This document shows positions 1-5,819 of a stretch of 7,623 bases of DNA, in pieces; positions within the stretch are counted from its first letter, which is position 1, and each line of letters begins with the position of its first letter. The DNA is taken from assembly GCA_029880425.1 (NCBI GenBank), contig JAOUOK010000066.1:1-7623 (forward strand), read 5' to 3'. Made by a program: the position numbers and the translations under genes. The notes under the pieces are model-generated. The model saw nothing but the letters and a program-made list of their open reading frames with translations. It searched no databases and was not told the DNA's origin. Source of the DNA: Gammaproteobacteria bacterium. GTDB lineage: Bacteria > Pseudomonadota > Gammaproteobacteria > UBA6429 > Thiohalophilaceae.

Positions 1-50
1 ATTTGCATATTAATGCAATCAGGTACATCGCTTTCGATTTCTGTATTCAT
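1..50 (-). CDS. Unidentified protein, N-terminal fragment (runs off the left edge)
   Basis: An ATG at 50 opens a minus-strand frame that stays open to the window edge (16 full codons, beginning MNTEIESDVP). A purine-rich AGAGG stretch (plus-strand 56-60) lies five bases upstream of the ATG, and a consensus sigma-70 promoter sits further upstream at about 80-107, so this looks like a genuine gene start. The fragment is too short to assign a family. Two matching palindromes in its promoter would fit an autoregulated repressor gene, but that is inference. It does not look like the SenC/SCO gene that follows ctaB in some related clusters. Confidence 0.6.
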   Translation of the reverse strand, partial: MNTEIESDVPDCINMQ

Positions 51-63
51 ACCTACCTCTAGT

Positions 64-107
64 GTGCATATGCACGCATATTATAAGTGTATATACACAG
101 TTGTCAA
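64..107 (-). promoter_or_regulatory. Consensus sigma-70 promoter with two 12-bp palindromic operators
   Basis: Reading the minus strand, TTGACA (plus-strand 102-107) and TATAAT (80-85) are both perfect hexamers, separated by 16 bases. The perfect palindrome GTGTATATACAC (87-98) fills most of the spacer. A second perfect palindrome, GTGCATATGCAC (64-75), covers the expected transcription start. The two share the form GTGyATATrCAC and their centres are 23 bp apart. This is the usual layout of a strong promoter shut off by a dimeric repressor. The regulator is unknown. The promoter points away from the oxidase cluster, into the partial gene at the left edge. Confidence 0.8.
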
Positions 108-160
108 CGGGTAAGTATATTAACTTTCACAAAGACTAAATACCTAAGGGAAACAACAGG

Positions 161-172
161 TTAACGCGTTAA
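161..172. other. 12-bp perfect palindrome TTAACGCGTTAA
   Basis: TTAACGCGTTAA is a perfect inverted repeat two bases beyond the ctaB stop codon. It has no loop and no T-tract, so it is not a terminator. It could be a protein-binding site between ctaB and the downstream promoter, or chance. I cannot tell which. Confidence 0.35.
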
Positions 173-174
173 AG

Positions 175-1053
175 TTAAAAAGAACGGGGTAAATAATGAT
201 CAATTAACAGCAATGCGAACAACAACATCAGGTAAATAATCGAGTACCCAAATGTTTTCATTGGAATGGATGGATCTTTTCCTGATTGCATTTTAATCGC
301 GTAATAAAGAAATATTGCGTTTAAAATCAGCGCACCAATTAAATAAACGATACCACTCATTTCGGTCACAAATGGCATGATGGTCACACCACTCATAATA
401 ATGGTATAGAGCAAAACTTGGCGTGCCGTGTGTTTTACACCATGAGTCACGGGAAGCATTGGCACCTTCACCTTGGCATATTCATCTTTGCGGTGAATCG
501 CCAGCGCCCAAAAATGGGGGGGCGTCCAGGTAAATATAATCAAAAATAACCAGAGACTATTCGGGTCAATTGTTCCAGTTACCGCGGTCCAACCAAGAAC
601 CGGTGGAGCTGCACCTGCGGCACCACCGATAACAATATTTTGTGGCGTCGCATGTTTTAGAAACATAGTGTAGATCACGGCATAACCGATCAATGATAAA
701 AATGTTAACCATGCTGTTAAACCATTAACCAGGAAAGTCAAAATTATCATGGCAATAACGCCAAGCAAGATAGCAAAAACAAGTGCCTGGGTATTTGTTA
801 CGTTACCTTGTGGTAATGGGCGCCTTTCGGTACGGCTCATGACCATATCGATTTTCTGATCAACCACCTGGTTGATCGCTGCAGCTGAAGAAGCCGCCAG
901 GCCAATTCCTAAGGTGCCATACACCAGCGGTTCCCAGGGCACCATCCCCGGTGTTGCGAGGAACATGCCGATAACAGCTGTAAAAACCAACAACATAACG
1001 ACGCGTGGCTTACATAACTCGTAATAGTCATTACAGGTAGTAAAAAATTTCAT
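175..1053 (-). CDS. ctaB: Protoheme IX farnesyltransferase (heme O synthase)
   Basis: This inner-membrane UbiA-family prenyltransferase joins a farnesyl group to heme B to give heme O, the substrate of the CtaA encoded just upstream. The 292-residue length is normal for CtaB/CyoE. The first Asp-rich motif is present as NQVVDQKID (Asn61, Asp65, Asp69), followed by the SRTERRPLP stretch (73-81). The second conserved region is the loop WALAIHRKDEYAKVKVPMLP (182-201). The rest is a series of hydrophobic helices. The N-terminal YYELCKPRVV fits the family start, so the ATG at 1053 is kept, although no good Shine-Dalgarno sequence precedes it. The gene lies 50 bp downstream of ctaA and is probably co-transcribed with it. 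No clear hairpin terminator follows. Because it sits in an aa3 cluster next to ctaA, ctaB is preferred to cyoE as the name. Confidence 0.97.
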   Translation of the reverse strand: MKFFTTCNDYYELCKPRVVMLLVFTAVIGMFLATPGMVPWEPLVYGTLGIGLAASSAAAINQVVDQKIDMVMSRTERRPLPQGNVTNTQALVFAILLGVIAMIILTFLVNGLTAWLTFLSLIGYAVIYTMFLKHATPQNIVIGGAAGAAPPVLGWTAVTGTIDPNSLWLFLIIFTWTPPHFWALAIHRKDEYAKVKVPMLPVTHGVKHTARQVLLYTIIMSGVTIMPFVTEMSGIVYLIGALILNAIFLYYAIKMQSGKDPSIPMKTFGYSIIYLMLLFALLLIDHYLPRSF

Positions 1054-1103
1054 GGAGATATATCGCCGTTAGAAGTATTTCAATCAGTAAATTCTTAGTA
1101 AGT

Positions 1104-2123
1104 TTATCTATCGCTACTTTGACTTCTAACCATGTGATTTAAAGTTACTAATGCCAAAATTAACAATGCACCGCCGCCATTATGCGCTACTGCCACCAGT
1201 AATGGCAAAGAAAATACGATATTTGATACACCTAAAAGGAACTGGAATACTACTATAACGAGCAGGGCTATCCCCATATTTTTAAGTGGGCGATAAGCTG
1301 GTGTTAATAATATTTTTAATCCTAACCAGATAACAAATAATGCGGTAATAACTGCACCTAAACGATGTGTTGTGTGAATAGCAATCCGTGCTTCATTACT
1401 CATTACACCAAACTCATAATTTTTTCCAAACTCATGTAATAATGTAAAACCTTCGGAAAAATTCATTGGTGGAAAATACTCACCACCGGTACAGGTCGGG
1501 AATTCATTACAATGTAATGCTGCATAATTAGAACTTGTCCAGCCACCTAGCATAACTTGTAATACAACGATAATTAAGCCAACCATGGCAACTGATTTCA
1601 GCGCCGAAAAATCGGATATTTTAGCTTGTGCGGGTTGAAAGAGCTGGCCGGTACGTAAACTTAACCACCATAATAATGACAGTGTGGTCAGGCCACCCAT
1701 CAGGTGTGACATCACGATAGTGGGATGTACTTTAATTGTTACTGTCCACATGCCCAGTAAACCCTGGAACACAACCAATACCATAAGAAAAAGCGGAAGT
1801 TTAAATGGTTGGCCAGCTTCACTACGTTTTTTAATTGCAATAATGCCAAGCGCAAAAATTAATAATCCCAGGGTGCTGGCAAAATACCGATGAATCATTT
1901 CTTTCCAGGCTTTTGCAGCTTCAACCGGGCGCTCAGGAAATGCCTGATTTGCAGCGGCGATTTCTTCAGCCGTTTTTGGAACACCTACATGGCCATAACA
2001 ACCTGGCCAGTCAGGACAACCCAACCCGGCATCAGCGAGTCGTGTATATGCCCCTAACAGAATAACAACATACGCTAAACAAGTAGCGGCAAAAGCCAGT
2101 TTAAAAAATGCCGATTTATTCAT
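1104..2123 (-). CDS. ctaA: Heme A synthase (COX15/CtaA family)
   Basis: An integral membrane enzyme that oxidises the C8 methyl of heme O to a formyl group, producing heme A for the aa3 oxidase. It has 339 residues and about eight hydrophobic helices in two related halves. Conserved features include the N-terminal GAYTRLADAGLGCPDWPGC segment (24-42, with Cys36 and Cys42), EMIHR (75-79), His133 and His140, the second-half pair Cys205 and Cys211, IHTTHR (249-254, His250 and His253) and VAHNGGG (312-318, His314). The histidines are the expected heme ligands of the family. A weak GGA-containing stretch precedes the ATG. A 258-bp non-coding gap with an FNR-type palindrome lies upstream, so ctaA-ctaB may have their own oxygen-responsive control. 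ctaB follows 50 bp downstream. Confidence 0.97.
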   Translation of the reverse strand: MNKSAFFKLAFAATCLAYVVILLGAYTRLADAGLGCPDWPGCYGHVGVPKTAEEIAAANQAFPERPVEAAKAWKEMIHRYFASTLGLLIFALGIIAIKKRSEAGQPFKLPLFLMVLVVFQGLLGMWTVTIKVHPTIVMSHLMGGLTTLSLLWWLSLRTGQLFQPAQAKISDFSALKSVAMVGLIIVVLQVMLGGWTSSNYAALHCNEFPTCTGGEYFPPMNFSEGFTLLHEFGKNYEFGVMSNEARIAIHTTHRLGAVITALFVIWLGLKILLTPAYRPLKNMGIALLVIVVFQFLLGVSNIVFSLPLLVAVAHNGGGALLILALVTLNHMVRSQSSDR

Positions 2124-2381
2124 TATGGATTTCCAATTAAAATCTTTTATCCTACTCAGGATTTTTTTAATGAAATGGTGAAAACTTTAATTAAATCTTT
2201 TCTTCGAGTCAGTCTTCACGGGAAAATATTAAGTTACCAAAAGGACCCTTAAGATACAAACTATTTACAGGCTTTGCAGATAGTTAATTGTAATTTTAAT
2301 TAAAACAGTTATCCGTAGTATCTTTTAACCAGTTAATCAAAGCCCTACATTTTTTAATCACAATATTGATCCGTATCAATT
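2124..2381. other. 258-bp AT-rich non-coding gap between the SCO-like gene and ctaA
   Basis: No credible ORF is present on either strand. The gap contains the FNR-type palindrome at its right edge (2366-2379) and two AT-only palindromes, TTTTAATTAAAA (2294-2305) and TTTAATTAAA (2186-2195), which may be no more than low-complexity sequence. On the minus strand I find only weak sigma-70 candidates (for example CTGCAA, 17 bases, TATCTT around 2238-2266) and no hairpin with a T-tract. By far the longest gap in the window, it is the most likely place for a separate ctaA-ctaB promoter. Confidence 0.6.
2366..2379. promoter_or_regulatory. FNR/Anr-type binding site (TTGAT-N4-ATCAA)
   Basis: The plus strand reads TTGATCCGTATCAA, a perfect match to the TTGAT-N4-ATCAA consensus of FNR, Anr and Dnr regulators. 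The symmetry extends one more base on each side (ATTGAT...ATCAAT). It lies two bases beyond the SCO-like stop codon, about 250 bp upstream of ctaA. Read towards ctaA, no good -10 hexamer sits at the class II distance. The minus-strand half-site could itself be a -35 (TTGATA, 17 bases, TAAAAA), which would fit repression. The motif is seen directly; the role is inferred. Confidence 0.6.
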
Positions 2382-3002
2382 TTAACCCACTTTAGACACT
2401 CTTAATAAACGCTGTACATCTTTAAGTATTTTTGATGCATCTGCACCCTTCGGATAAAACATCATATAATTACCTAAAGGATCAATAATAAAAATACCGT
2501 TTTCTACTTCTTTATTTTCATAAAAAAAATTTGACAGGTGATTATTGTAATCATTTCCTGATGGCATTATTACATCCATACCAGGATATTCTTTTAATAA
2601 TTTTTCAAATGACTCAATATTATTTTTATCTTTAAGAAAAAAAAGCTTTGTTATTCTTTTGTACTCTTGCCCTACCGCTTTTTTTATCTGCCGGATCTTA
2701 TACAAATTATCAATACAGTCCTGCTTACAATCACTGTTTCCTATTGAAGCCAAAACCCATTTACCCTTTAAGGATGAAAGTCGAAATTTTGAATTATCCG
2801 GTTTTATAAGTTCAACATCCGGTATAGCGCGGGCTGGAGATATAATTGTTCCATAATTTGTTTTATCTAAAGTAAATTTATCAGTACCAAAATAAAAGTA
2901 AAATGCAACAAGGTAAGGTAAACCAAACAAAAAAACCATTACCCATAATGTCCTGTTATTTTTCTTTTTTATTTCATTGGGAGAGTTTTGCGATTCATTC
3001 AT
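2382..3002 (-). CDS. SCO-like thioredoxin-fold membrane protein of the cox cluster
   Basis: A 206-residue protein with a charged cytoplasmic N-terminus (1-18), one membrane span (about 19-38) and a periplasmic thioredoxin-like domain. That domain has SLKGKWVLASIG (77-88), a CKQDC motif (Cys92, Cys96) and a C-terminal IFIIDPLGNYMMFYPKG segment (170-186). The CxxxC spacing and the late IDPxG strand resemble SCO1/SenC copper chaperones. The DH(S/T) histidine that completes the SCO copper site just before that strand is not present; the corresponding stretch reads KEVENG. It may therefore act as a thiol-disulfide reductant for CuA or Cox11 cysteines, or bind copper differently. An equivalent hypothetical gene occupies this slot between SURF1 and ctaA in related clusters, as I recall. 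It starts 58 bp after SURF1 with a weak ribosome site. The gene is AT-rich and Lys/Asn-rich. Confidence 0.8.
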   Translation of the reverse strand: MNESQNSPNEIKKKNNRTLWVMVFLFGLPYLVAFYFYFGTDKFTLDKTNYGTIISPARAIPDVELIKPDNSKFRLSSLKGKWVLASIGNSDCKQDCIDNLYKIRQIKKAVGQEYKRITKLFFLKDKNNIESFEKLLKEYPGMDVIMPSGNDYNNHLSNFFYENKEVENGIFIIDPLGNYMMFYPKGADASKILKDVQRLLRVSKVG

Positions 3003-3060
3003 AATCTTTACTTTCTGTTATCCTTGTTTCTTTAAAATATTTTCATTTAAGCCGAATGTA

Positions 3061-3783
3061 TTAAAAACTTTGCTTTATTTTTTTAAAATTAACACCAAGG
3101 TATGTCACTAGAACAATTAATGCAAAGGCATACCATTGTATAGCATAGCCAATATGCATACTGGCTTTTCCTTCATATTTTGGCCATTTCCTGATGTAGC
3201 CATGCTCGTCGTTTTCACCTAACAAAATTATCATGGGTAATATTGGCTGGCCGATTTTTTTTTCAAATACTTTTTCATCAAAATAAAGCCAAAGCTTACT
3301 TGAGATATCAGGCTCACCAAGTATCAACGGTGGCTTAGATTTAGGCGGCGCAATAATACCAGAAATATGTAATCTTCCATCAGGTGTTTTAAGTTCTGGT
3401 AATACACTTCTATCCCTGTTAACTGGTATCCAACCCCGGTTGACCATGATCACTGACTGATCTTCTTTAAGAATAAACGGAGTCAGGACGTGATAACCTG
3501 CACGCCCTTTATGAATTGCATTATCAATCAGTATTTCATTTATTTTGTCATAATGACCGATAGCTTCTACCTGGATATAATTTTTTGATTCTATATTATT
3601 GATGCCGCGCTTAAGTATGAATGTTTTTTCCTCATACTTAAAATCCATTTTTTTTTGTAATTCTTCTTTTTCCATAGCACGAAAAACCTGCCACGTACCT
3701 AAAGATGAAAACAAGAGAATGCCTAGCAGGCCCAAAATGGTACCCAGCAAAGAGAACCGGAATTTATAATTTGAAAATATCAT
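3061..3783 (-). CDS. SURF1 family cytochrome oxidase biogenesis protein
   Basis: SURF1/Shy1 proteins assist assembly of the heme-copper centre in subunit I and bind heme a in bacteria. The 240-residue protein has the family architecture of two membrane spans flanking a periplasmic domain. The first helix (about 10-30) ends in the LGTWQ signature (28-32). The middle domain carries GRAGYHVLTPF (93-103), VNRGWIP (114-120) and the SGIIAPP strand (141-147). The second helix (about 210-232) begins HIGYAIQWYAFA, with His210 as the probable heme-related histidine. The start at 3783 is supported by the YKFRF stretch just before the first helix, but no Shine-Dalgarno sequence precedes it. A TATAAT lies only about 15-20 bases upstream, so the transcript may have a very short leader. 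It is the first gene of a minus-strand unit separated from coxC by a terminator and the plus-strand DUF2909 gene. Confidence 0.93.
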   Translation of the reverse strand: MIFSNYKFRFSLLGTILGLLGILLFSSLGTWQVFRAMEKEELQKKMDFKYEEKTFILKRGINNIESKNYIQVEAIGHYDKINEILIDNAIHKGRAGYHVLTPFILKEDQSVIMVNRGWIPVNRDRSVLPELKTPDGRLHISGIIAPPKSKPPLILGEPDISSKLWLYFDEKVFEKKIGQPILPMIILLGENDEHGYIRKWPKYEGKASMHIGYAIQWYAFALIVLVTYLGVNFKKIKQSF

Positions 3784-3827
3784 ATATGTGTTAAAGTATT
3801 ATATATTAACTTTACTGGGTAACGACA
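3784..3827. promoter_or_regulatory. 44-bp divergent promoter region between SURF1 and the DUF2909 gene
   Basis: On the minus strand a perfect TATAAT (plus-strand 3798-3803) points at SURF1, with no clear -35 (TTGTCG at a 19-base spacing is the best). On the plus strand TATATT (3802-3807) is a possible -10 for the DUF2909 gene, overlapping the other one. An inverted repeat TAAAGT...ACTTTA (3792-3797 and 3809-3814) flanks both. For the DUF2909 gene GGGT lies seven bases before its ATG. The overlap implies that both genes could be controlled together. Promoter placement is tentative. Confidence 0.45.
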
Positions 3828-4034
3828 ATGATAAAAATATTAATAGTTATTAATTTCATATTAATTTTAATCAGCCTTGGGGCTGGTATGTTTTTCCTGG
3901 CAAAAGATGATGGTAAATCAAATCGTGTTATTACTTCTTTGACTTTACGTGTTGCATTATCTATTACCTTGTTCGTGTTAGTTTTTGCAGGTTATTATTT
4001 TGGTGATTTAAAACCACACGGTATTGGTGGATAA
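3828..4034 (+). CDS. Small twin-transmembrane protein, DUF2909 family
   Basis: A 68-residue protein made almost entirely of two membrane helices (about 3-24 and 40-59) joined by a short polar loop containing AKDDGKSNR, with a short polar C-terminus. The loop and the following LTLRVALSI segment match my knowledge of DUF2909 proteins, found in gammaproteobacterial cox clusters next to coxC and SURF1. The molecular function is not known; an assembly role is guessed from location alone. It is the only plus-strand gene here, convergent with coxC and divergent from SURF1, and it ends about 45 bp before a shared terminator. Confidence 0.88.
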   Translation: MIKILIVINFILILISLGAGMFFLAKDDGKSNRVITSLTLRVALSITLFVLVFAGYYFGDLKPHGIGG

Positions 4035-4077
4035 CAAGCTGATATTCAGAACTTAATAAAAAAACATTTCTTAAAAT

Positions 4078-4111
4078 AAAAAGGCGCCCCATTTTAACTG
4101 GGCGCCTTTTT
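4078..4111. terminator. Bidirectional rho-independent terminator
   Basis: A GC-rich stem GGCGCCC (4083-4089) pairs with GGGCGCC (4100-4106) around a 10-base loop. It is flanked by an A-run on the left and a T-run on the right that extend the pairing to about 12 bp. Both strands therefore give a hairpin followed by a T-tract. It ends the plus-strand DUF2909 gene and the minus-strand coxC unit, separating the coxB-to-coxC operon from SURF1 and the heme genes. Confidence 0.93.
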
Positions 4112-4132
4112 TTCAGCTGGTTTATTTTTTTC

Positions 4133-5020
4133 TTACAACCAGTAAACAAATACGTACAAACCTAACCAGACTACATCAACAAAGTGCCAGTACCAGGCCA
4201 CGCCTTCAAAGGCAAAATGATTTTCGTAAGTAAAATGATCTTTCCCACAACGAACCGTAATTACGATTAACATAATGGTACCAATCGTTACATGGAAACC
4301 ATGGAACCCCGTCAACATATAAAAAGTTGAACCGTAAATACCAGAATTAAGTGTTAATCCTAATTCAGCATAGGCATGATAATATTCATATGCCTGTAAA
4401 GCAAAGAAGACTAGACCAAGCGCAATTGTTGCAATCATGCCCAGCATTAACTGAGACTTATTGCCTTTCTTAAGTCCCCAGTGCGCCCATGTTAATGTCA
4501 CACCACTTGATAACAGGATAATAGTATTGTAAGCAGGAATACCACCTGCACCCATTGGTTCAATTAATTGAGTGTACTCACCTTTTATGCCACCCGTAAG
4601 ATCTGGAAGATTTACAACTGGCCAGCTGTACTTAAACCCTTCCCATAATATATTCGACTCACCTAGTTGTCCTTCTCCCCCGAGCCAGGGTAAAGAGATA
4701 TTTCTGAAATAGAAAAGGCAGGCAAAGAACGTAATAAAGAAAAATACTTCCGAGGTAATGAACCAGAACATTCCCTGGCGGAAAGAACGATCTACACTTT
4801 CGTTATATTTCTTTGACATGCTCTCATCAATAACATCACCGAACCAGCCAAAAAATAAATACACCGTTACCAGCATACCAAGGGCTACTGCATAGGGTCC
4901 GATGCTTATATCATTGACCCATAACGACACACCTAATACTGTAAAAAACAATCCCAGAACGGCAACAGCAGGCCATCGACTGGGCTCTGGTATAAAGTAA
5001 CTCTGATCTGCAGTACTCAT
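4133..5020 (-). CDS. coxC: Cytochrome c oxidase subunit III
   Basis: The third core membrane subunit of the aa3 oxidase; it carries no redox metal and stabilises proton uptake into the D-channel of subunit I. The 295-residue protein has seven hydrophobic helices. Family marks are YFIPEPSRWP near the start (8-17), the MFWFITSEVFFF helix (84-95, with the conserved Glu91), the TGFHGFHV segment (237-244, His240 and His243) and the C-terminal WYWHFVDVVWL (276-286). It has the long loop between helices 3 and 4 (about 108-162) seen in gammaproteobacterial versions. A strong Shine-Dalgarno stretch, AAGGGGAAG, precedes the ATG. It follows ctaG by 40 bp and is followed by the bidirectional terminator, so it is probably the last gene of the structural operon. 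Confidence 0.97.
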   Translation of the reverse strand: MSTADQSYFIPEPSRWPAVAVLGLFFTVLGVSLWVNDISIGPYAVALGMLVTVYLFFGWFGDVIDESMSKKYNESVDRSFRQGMFWFITSEVFFFITFFACLFYFRNISLPWLGGEGQLGESNILWEGFKYSWPVVNLPDLTGGIKGEYTQLIEPMGAGGIPAYNTIILLSSGVTLTWAHWGLKKGNKSQLMLGMIATIALGLVFFALQAYEYYHAYAELGLTLNSGIYGSTFYMLTGFHGFHVTIGTIMLIVITVRCGKDHFTYENHFAFEGVAWYWHFVDVVWLGLYVFVYWL

Positions 5021-5060
5021 GTCTTCCCCTTAAATTTAAATAGTTGTATAAGGTTTTGCC

Positions 5061-5672
5061 TCATAACGAACTATGAAGTTGTGGAATATTTTTTGTTTTC
5101 TTTAATTTATTCCTGTCTGTATCCATAAACGTATAAGACAGCGTTATTGTTTTAAGCTCATTTGGTAGCTTATGATCTATAACAAACCTTAAAGGCATTT
5201 TTTTGCTTTCACCGGGTTTAAGTTCCTGCTTCTGAAAACAAAAACATTCTGTTTTATTAAAATGCTCTGTTGCCTGCCACGGTGTTACACCCGGGATAGC
5301 CTGCGCAACAATAGTTTTATCTGAATTATTTTTTGCAAAATAAGCAATTTCTTTAACCTCACCCGGATGAAGTTCCATTGTTTTTACCATGGGGTATATT
5401 TCCCATGGTAAATCAGCATTTTTAGTTAAATCAAACTGAACGGTTATCACCCTGTTTTTATCAACTTTCGATTTAAAAAGATCAGCTTCAGTTATTCTTC
5501 CGGTAGTGCCACCATTTAAAATGTTAGTACTACCTGTTATGTCACATATCAAACCATACAGCGGTGGCATAATAAAAAAGCCAAATCCAAACATACCAAC
5601 AACAAGTAAAAATAGTCGCCCAACTGTTTTTTTATTTTGTTGTGTAGCTGACTCTTTTAAATCTGAACTCAT
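5061..5672 (-). CDS. ctaG: Cytochrome c oxidase assembly protein CtaG (Cox11), CuB insertion
   Basis: CtaG/Cox11 is a membrane-anchored periplasmic copper chaperone that delivers copper to the CuB site of subunit I. The 203-residue protein has a cytoplasmic N-terminus, one span (about 18-40), the conserved cysteine just after it in LICDITG (Cys43), and an immunoglobulin-like domain. That domain has VQFD (78-81), LPWEIYPM (88-95), the copper-binding CFCF motif (Cys143, Cys145), FVIDHKLP (163-170) and LSYTFMD (178-184). No ribosome site is visible. Its ATG overlaps the TGA of the preceding small gene (ATGA), so translation is probably coupled to it. The two genes therefore belong together, downstream of coxA. 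Confidence 0.96.
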   Translation of the reverse strand: MSSDLKESATQQNKKTVGRLFLLVVGMFGFGFFIMPPLYGLICDITGSTNILNGGTTGRITEADLFKSKVDKNRVITVQFDLTKNADLPWEIYPMVKTMELHPGEVKEIAYFAKNNSDKTIVAQAIPGVTPWQATEHFNKTECFCFQKQELKPGESKKMPLRFVIDHKLPNELKTITLSYTFMDTDRNKLKKTKNIPQLHSSL

Positions 5673-5806
5673 CCGGTTATGACAGCATTATTAAGATAGA
5701 AAAATGGTGTTATCGCAACCGTTAACGCAATAATTCCAAGCGCGACAGCTATCCATATGTTGGCTTTTGTCATATCTTTTTTTTCTATTTCATTATTTTC
5801 ATTCAT
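5669..5806 (-). CDS. 45-residue single-span protein, probable small oxidase assembly protein
   Basis: An ATG at 5806 opens a 45-codon frame ending in a TGA that overlaps the ctaG ATG as ATGA. The product has a polar, acidic/lysine-rich start (MNENNEIEKKDMTKAN, 1-16), one hydrophobic helix (about 17-38, WIAVALGIIALTVAITPFFY) and a short tail. An AGGTAAG ribosome site lies nine bases or so upstream, within the 13-bp gap after coxA. Small single-helix proteins occupy this exact position between coxA and ctaG in many proteobacteria and are named cytochrome oxidase small assembly proteins. I assign this one by position, size and topology rather than by a sequence signature. Topology predicts the N-terminus in the cytoplasm. 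It is short enough to be missed by automatic annotation. Confidence 0.82.
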   Translation of the reverse strand: MNENNEIEKKDMTKANIWIAVALGIIALTVAITPFFYLNNAVITG

Positions 5807-5819
5807 AACTACTTACCTG

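Noticed and set aside
3..18. TTGCAT...ATGCAA inverted repeat in the left partial gene as a third operator
   Set aside because: It has a four-base asymmetric centre, differs from GTGyATATrCAC, and lies within coding sequence, so chance is likely.
87..100. LexA-like site around GTGTATATACACAG
   Set aside because: It has ACAG on one side but AAGT instead of CTGT on the other, so it does not meet the CTGT-N8-ACAG consensus. The perfect GTGTATATACAC symmetry and its partner at 64-75 fit a different regulator better.
109..160. Terminator for ctaB
   Set aside because: Only a 4-bp ACCT/AGGT stem with a 12-base loop is visible, without a T-run, so no intrinsic terminator can be supported.
1684..1893. 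Plus-strand open frame of 69 codons inside ctaA
   Set aside because: It lies wholly antisense to a clear ctaA gene, has no recognisable motif or ribosome site, and its composition is that of a reversed membrane-protein gene.
2186..2305. AT-only palindromes TTTAATTAAA and TTTTAATTAAAA as operators
   Set aside because: Such palindromes are expected by chance in AT-rich spacer DNA and nothing else supports them.
2365..2384. Plus-strand stem ATTGAT...ATCAAT followed by TTTT as a terminator
   Set aside because: No plus-strand gene ends there, the stem is only six bp and AT-rich, and on the gene-bearing minus strand no T-tract follows. An FNR-type site explains the symmetry better.
2659..2856. 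Plus-strand open frame of 65 codons inside the SCO-like gene
   Set aside because: It is antisense to a gene with a recognisable thioredoxin-like domain and shows no independent coding evidence.
3964..4149. Minus-strand open frame of 61 codons across the terminator
   Set aside because: It crosses the terminator hairpin, overlaps the DUF2909 gene antisense and the coxC end, and has a random-looking Lys/Arg-rich product.
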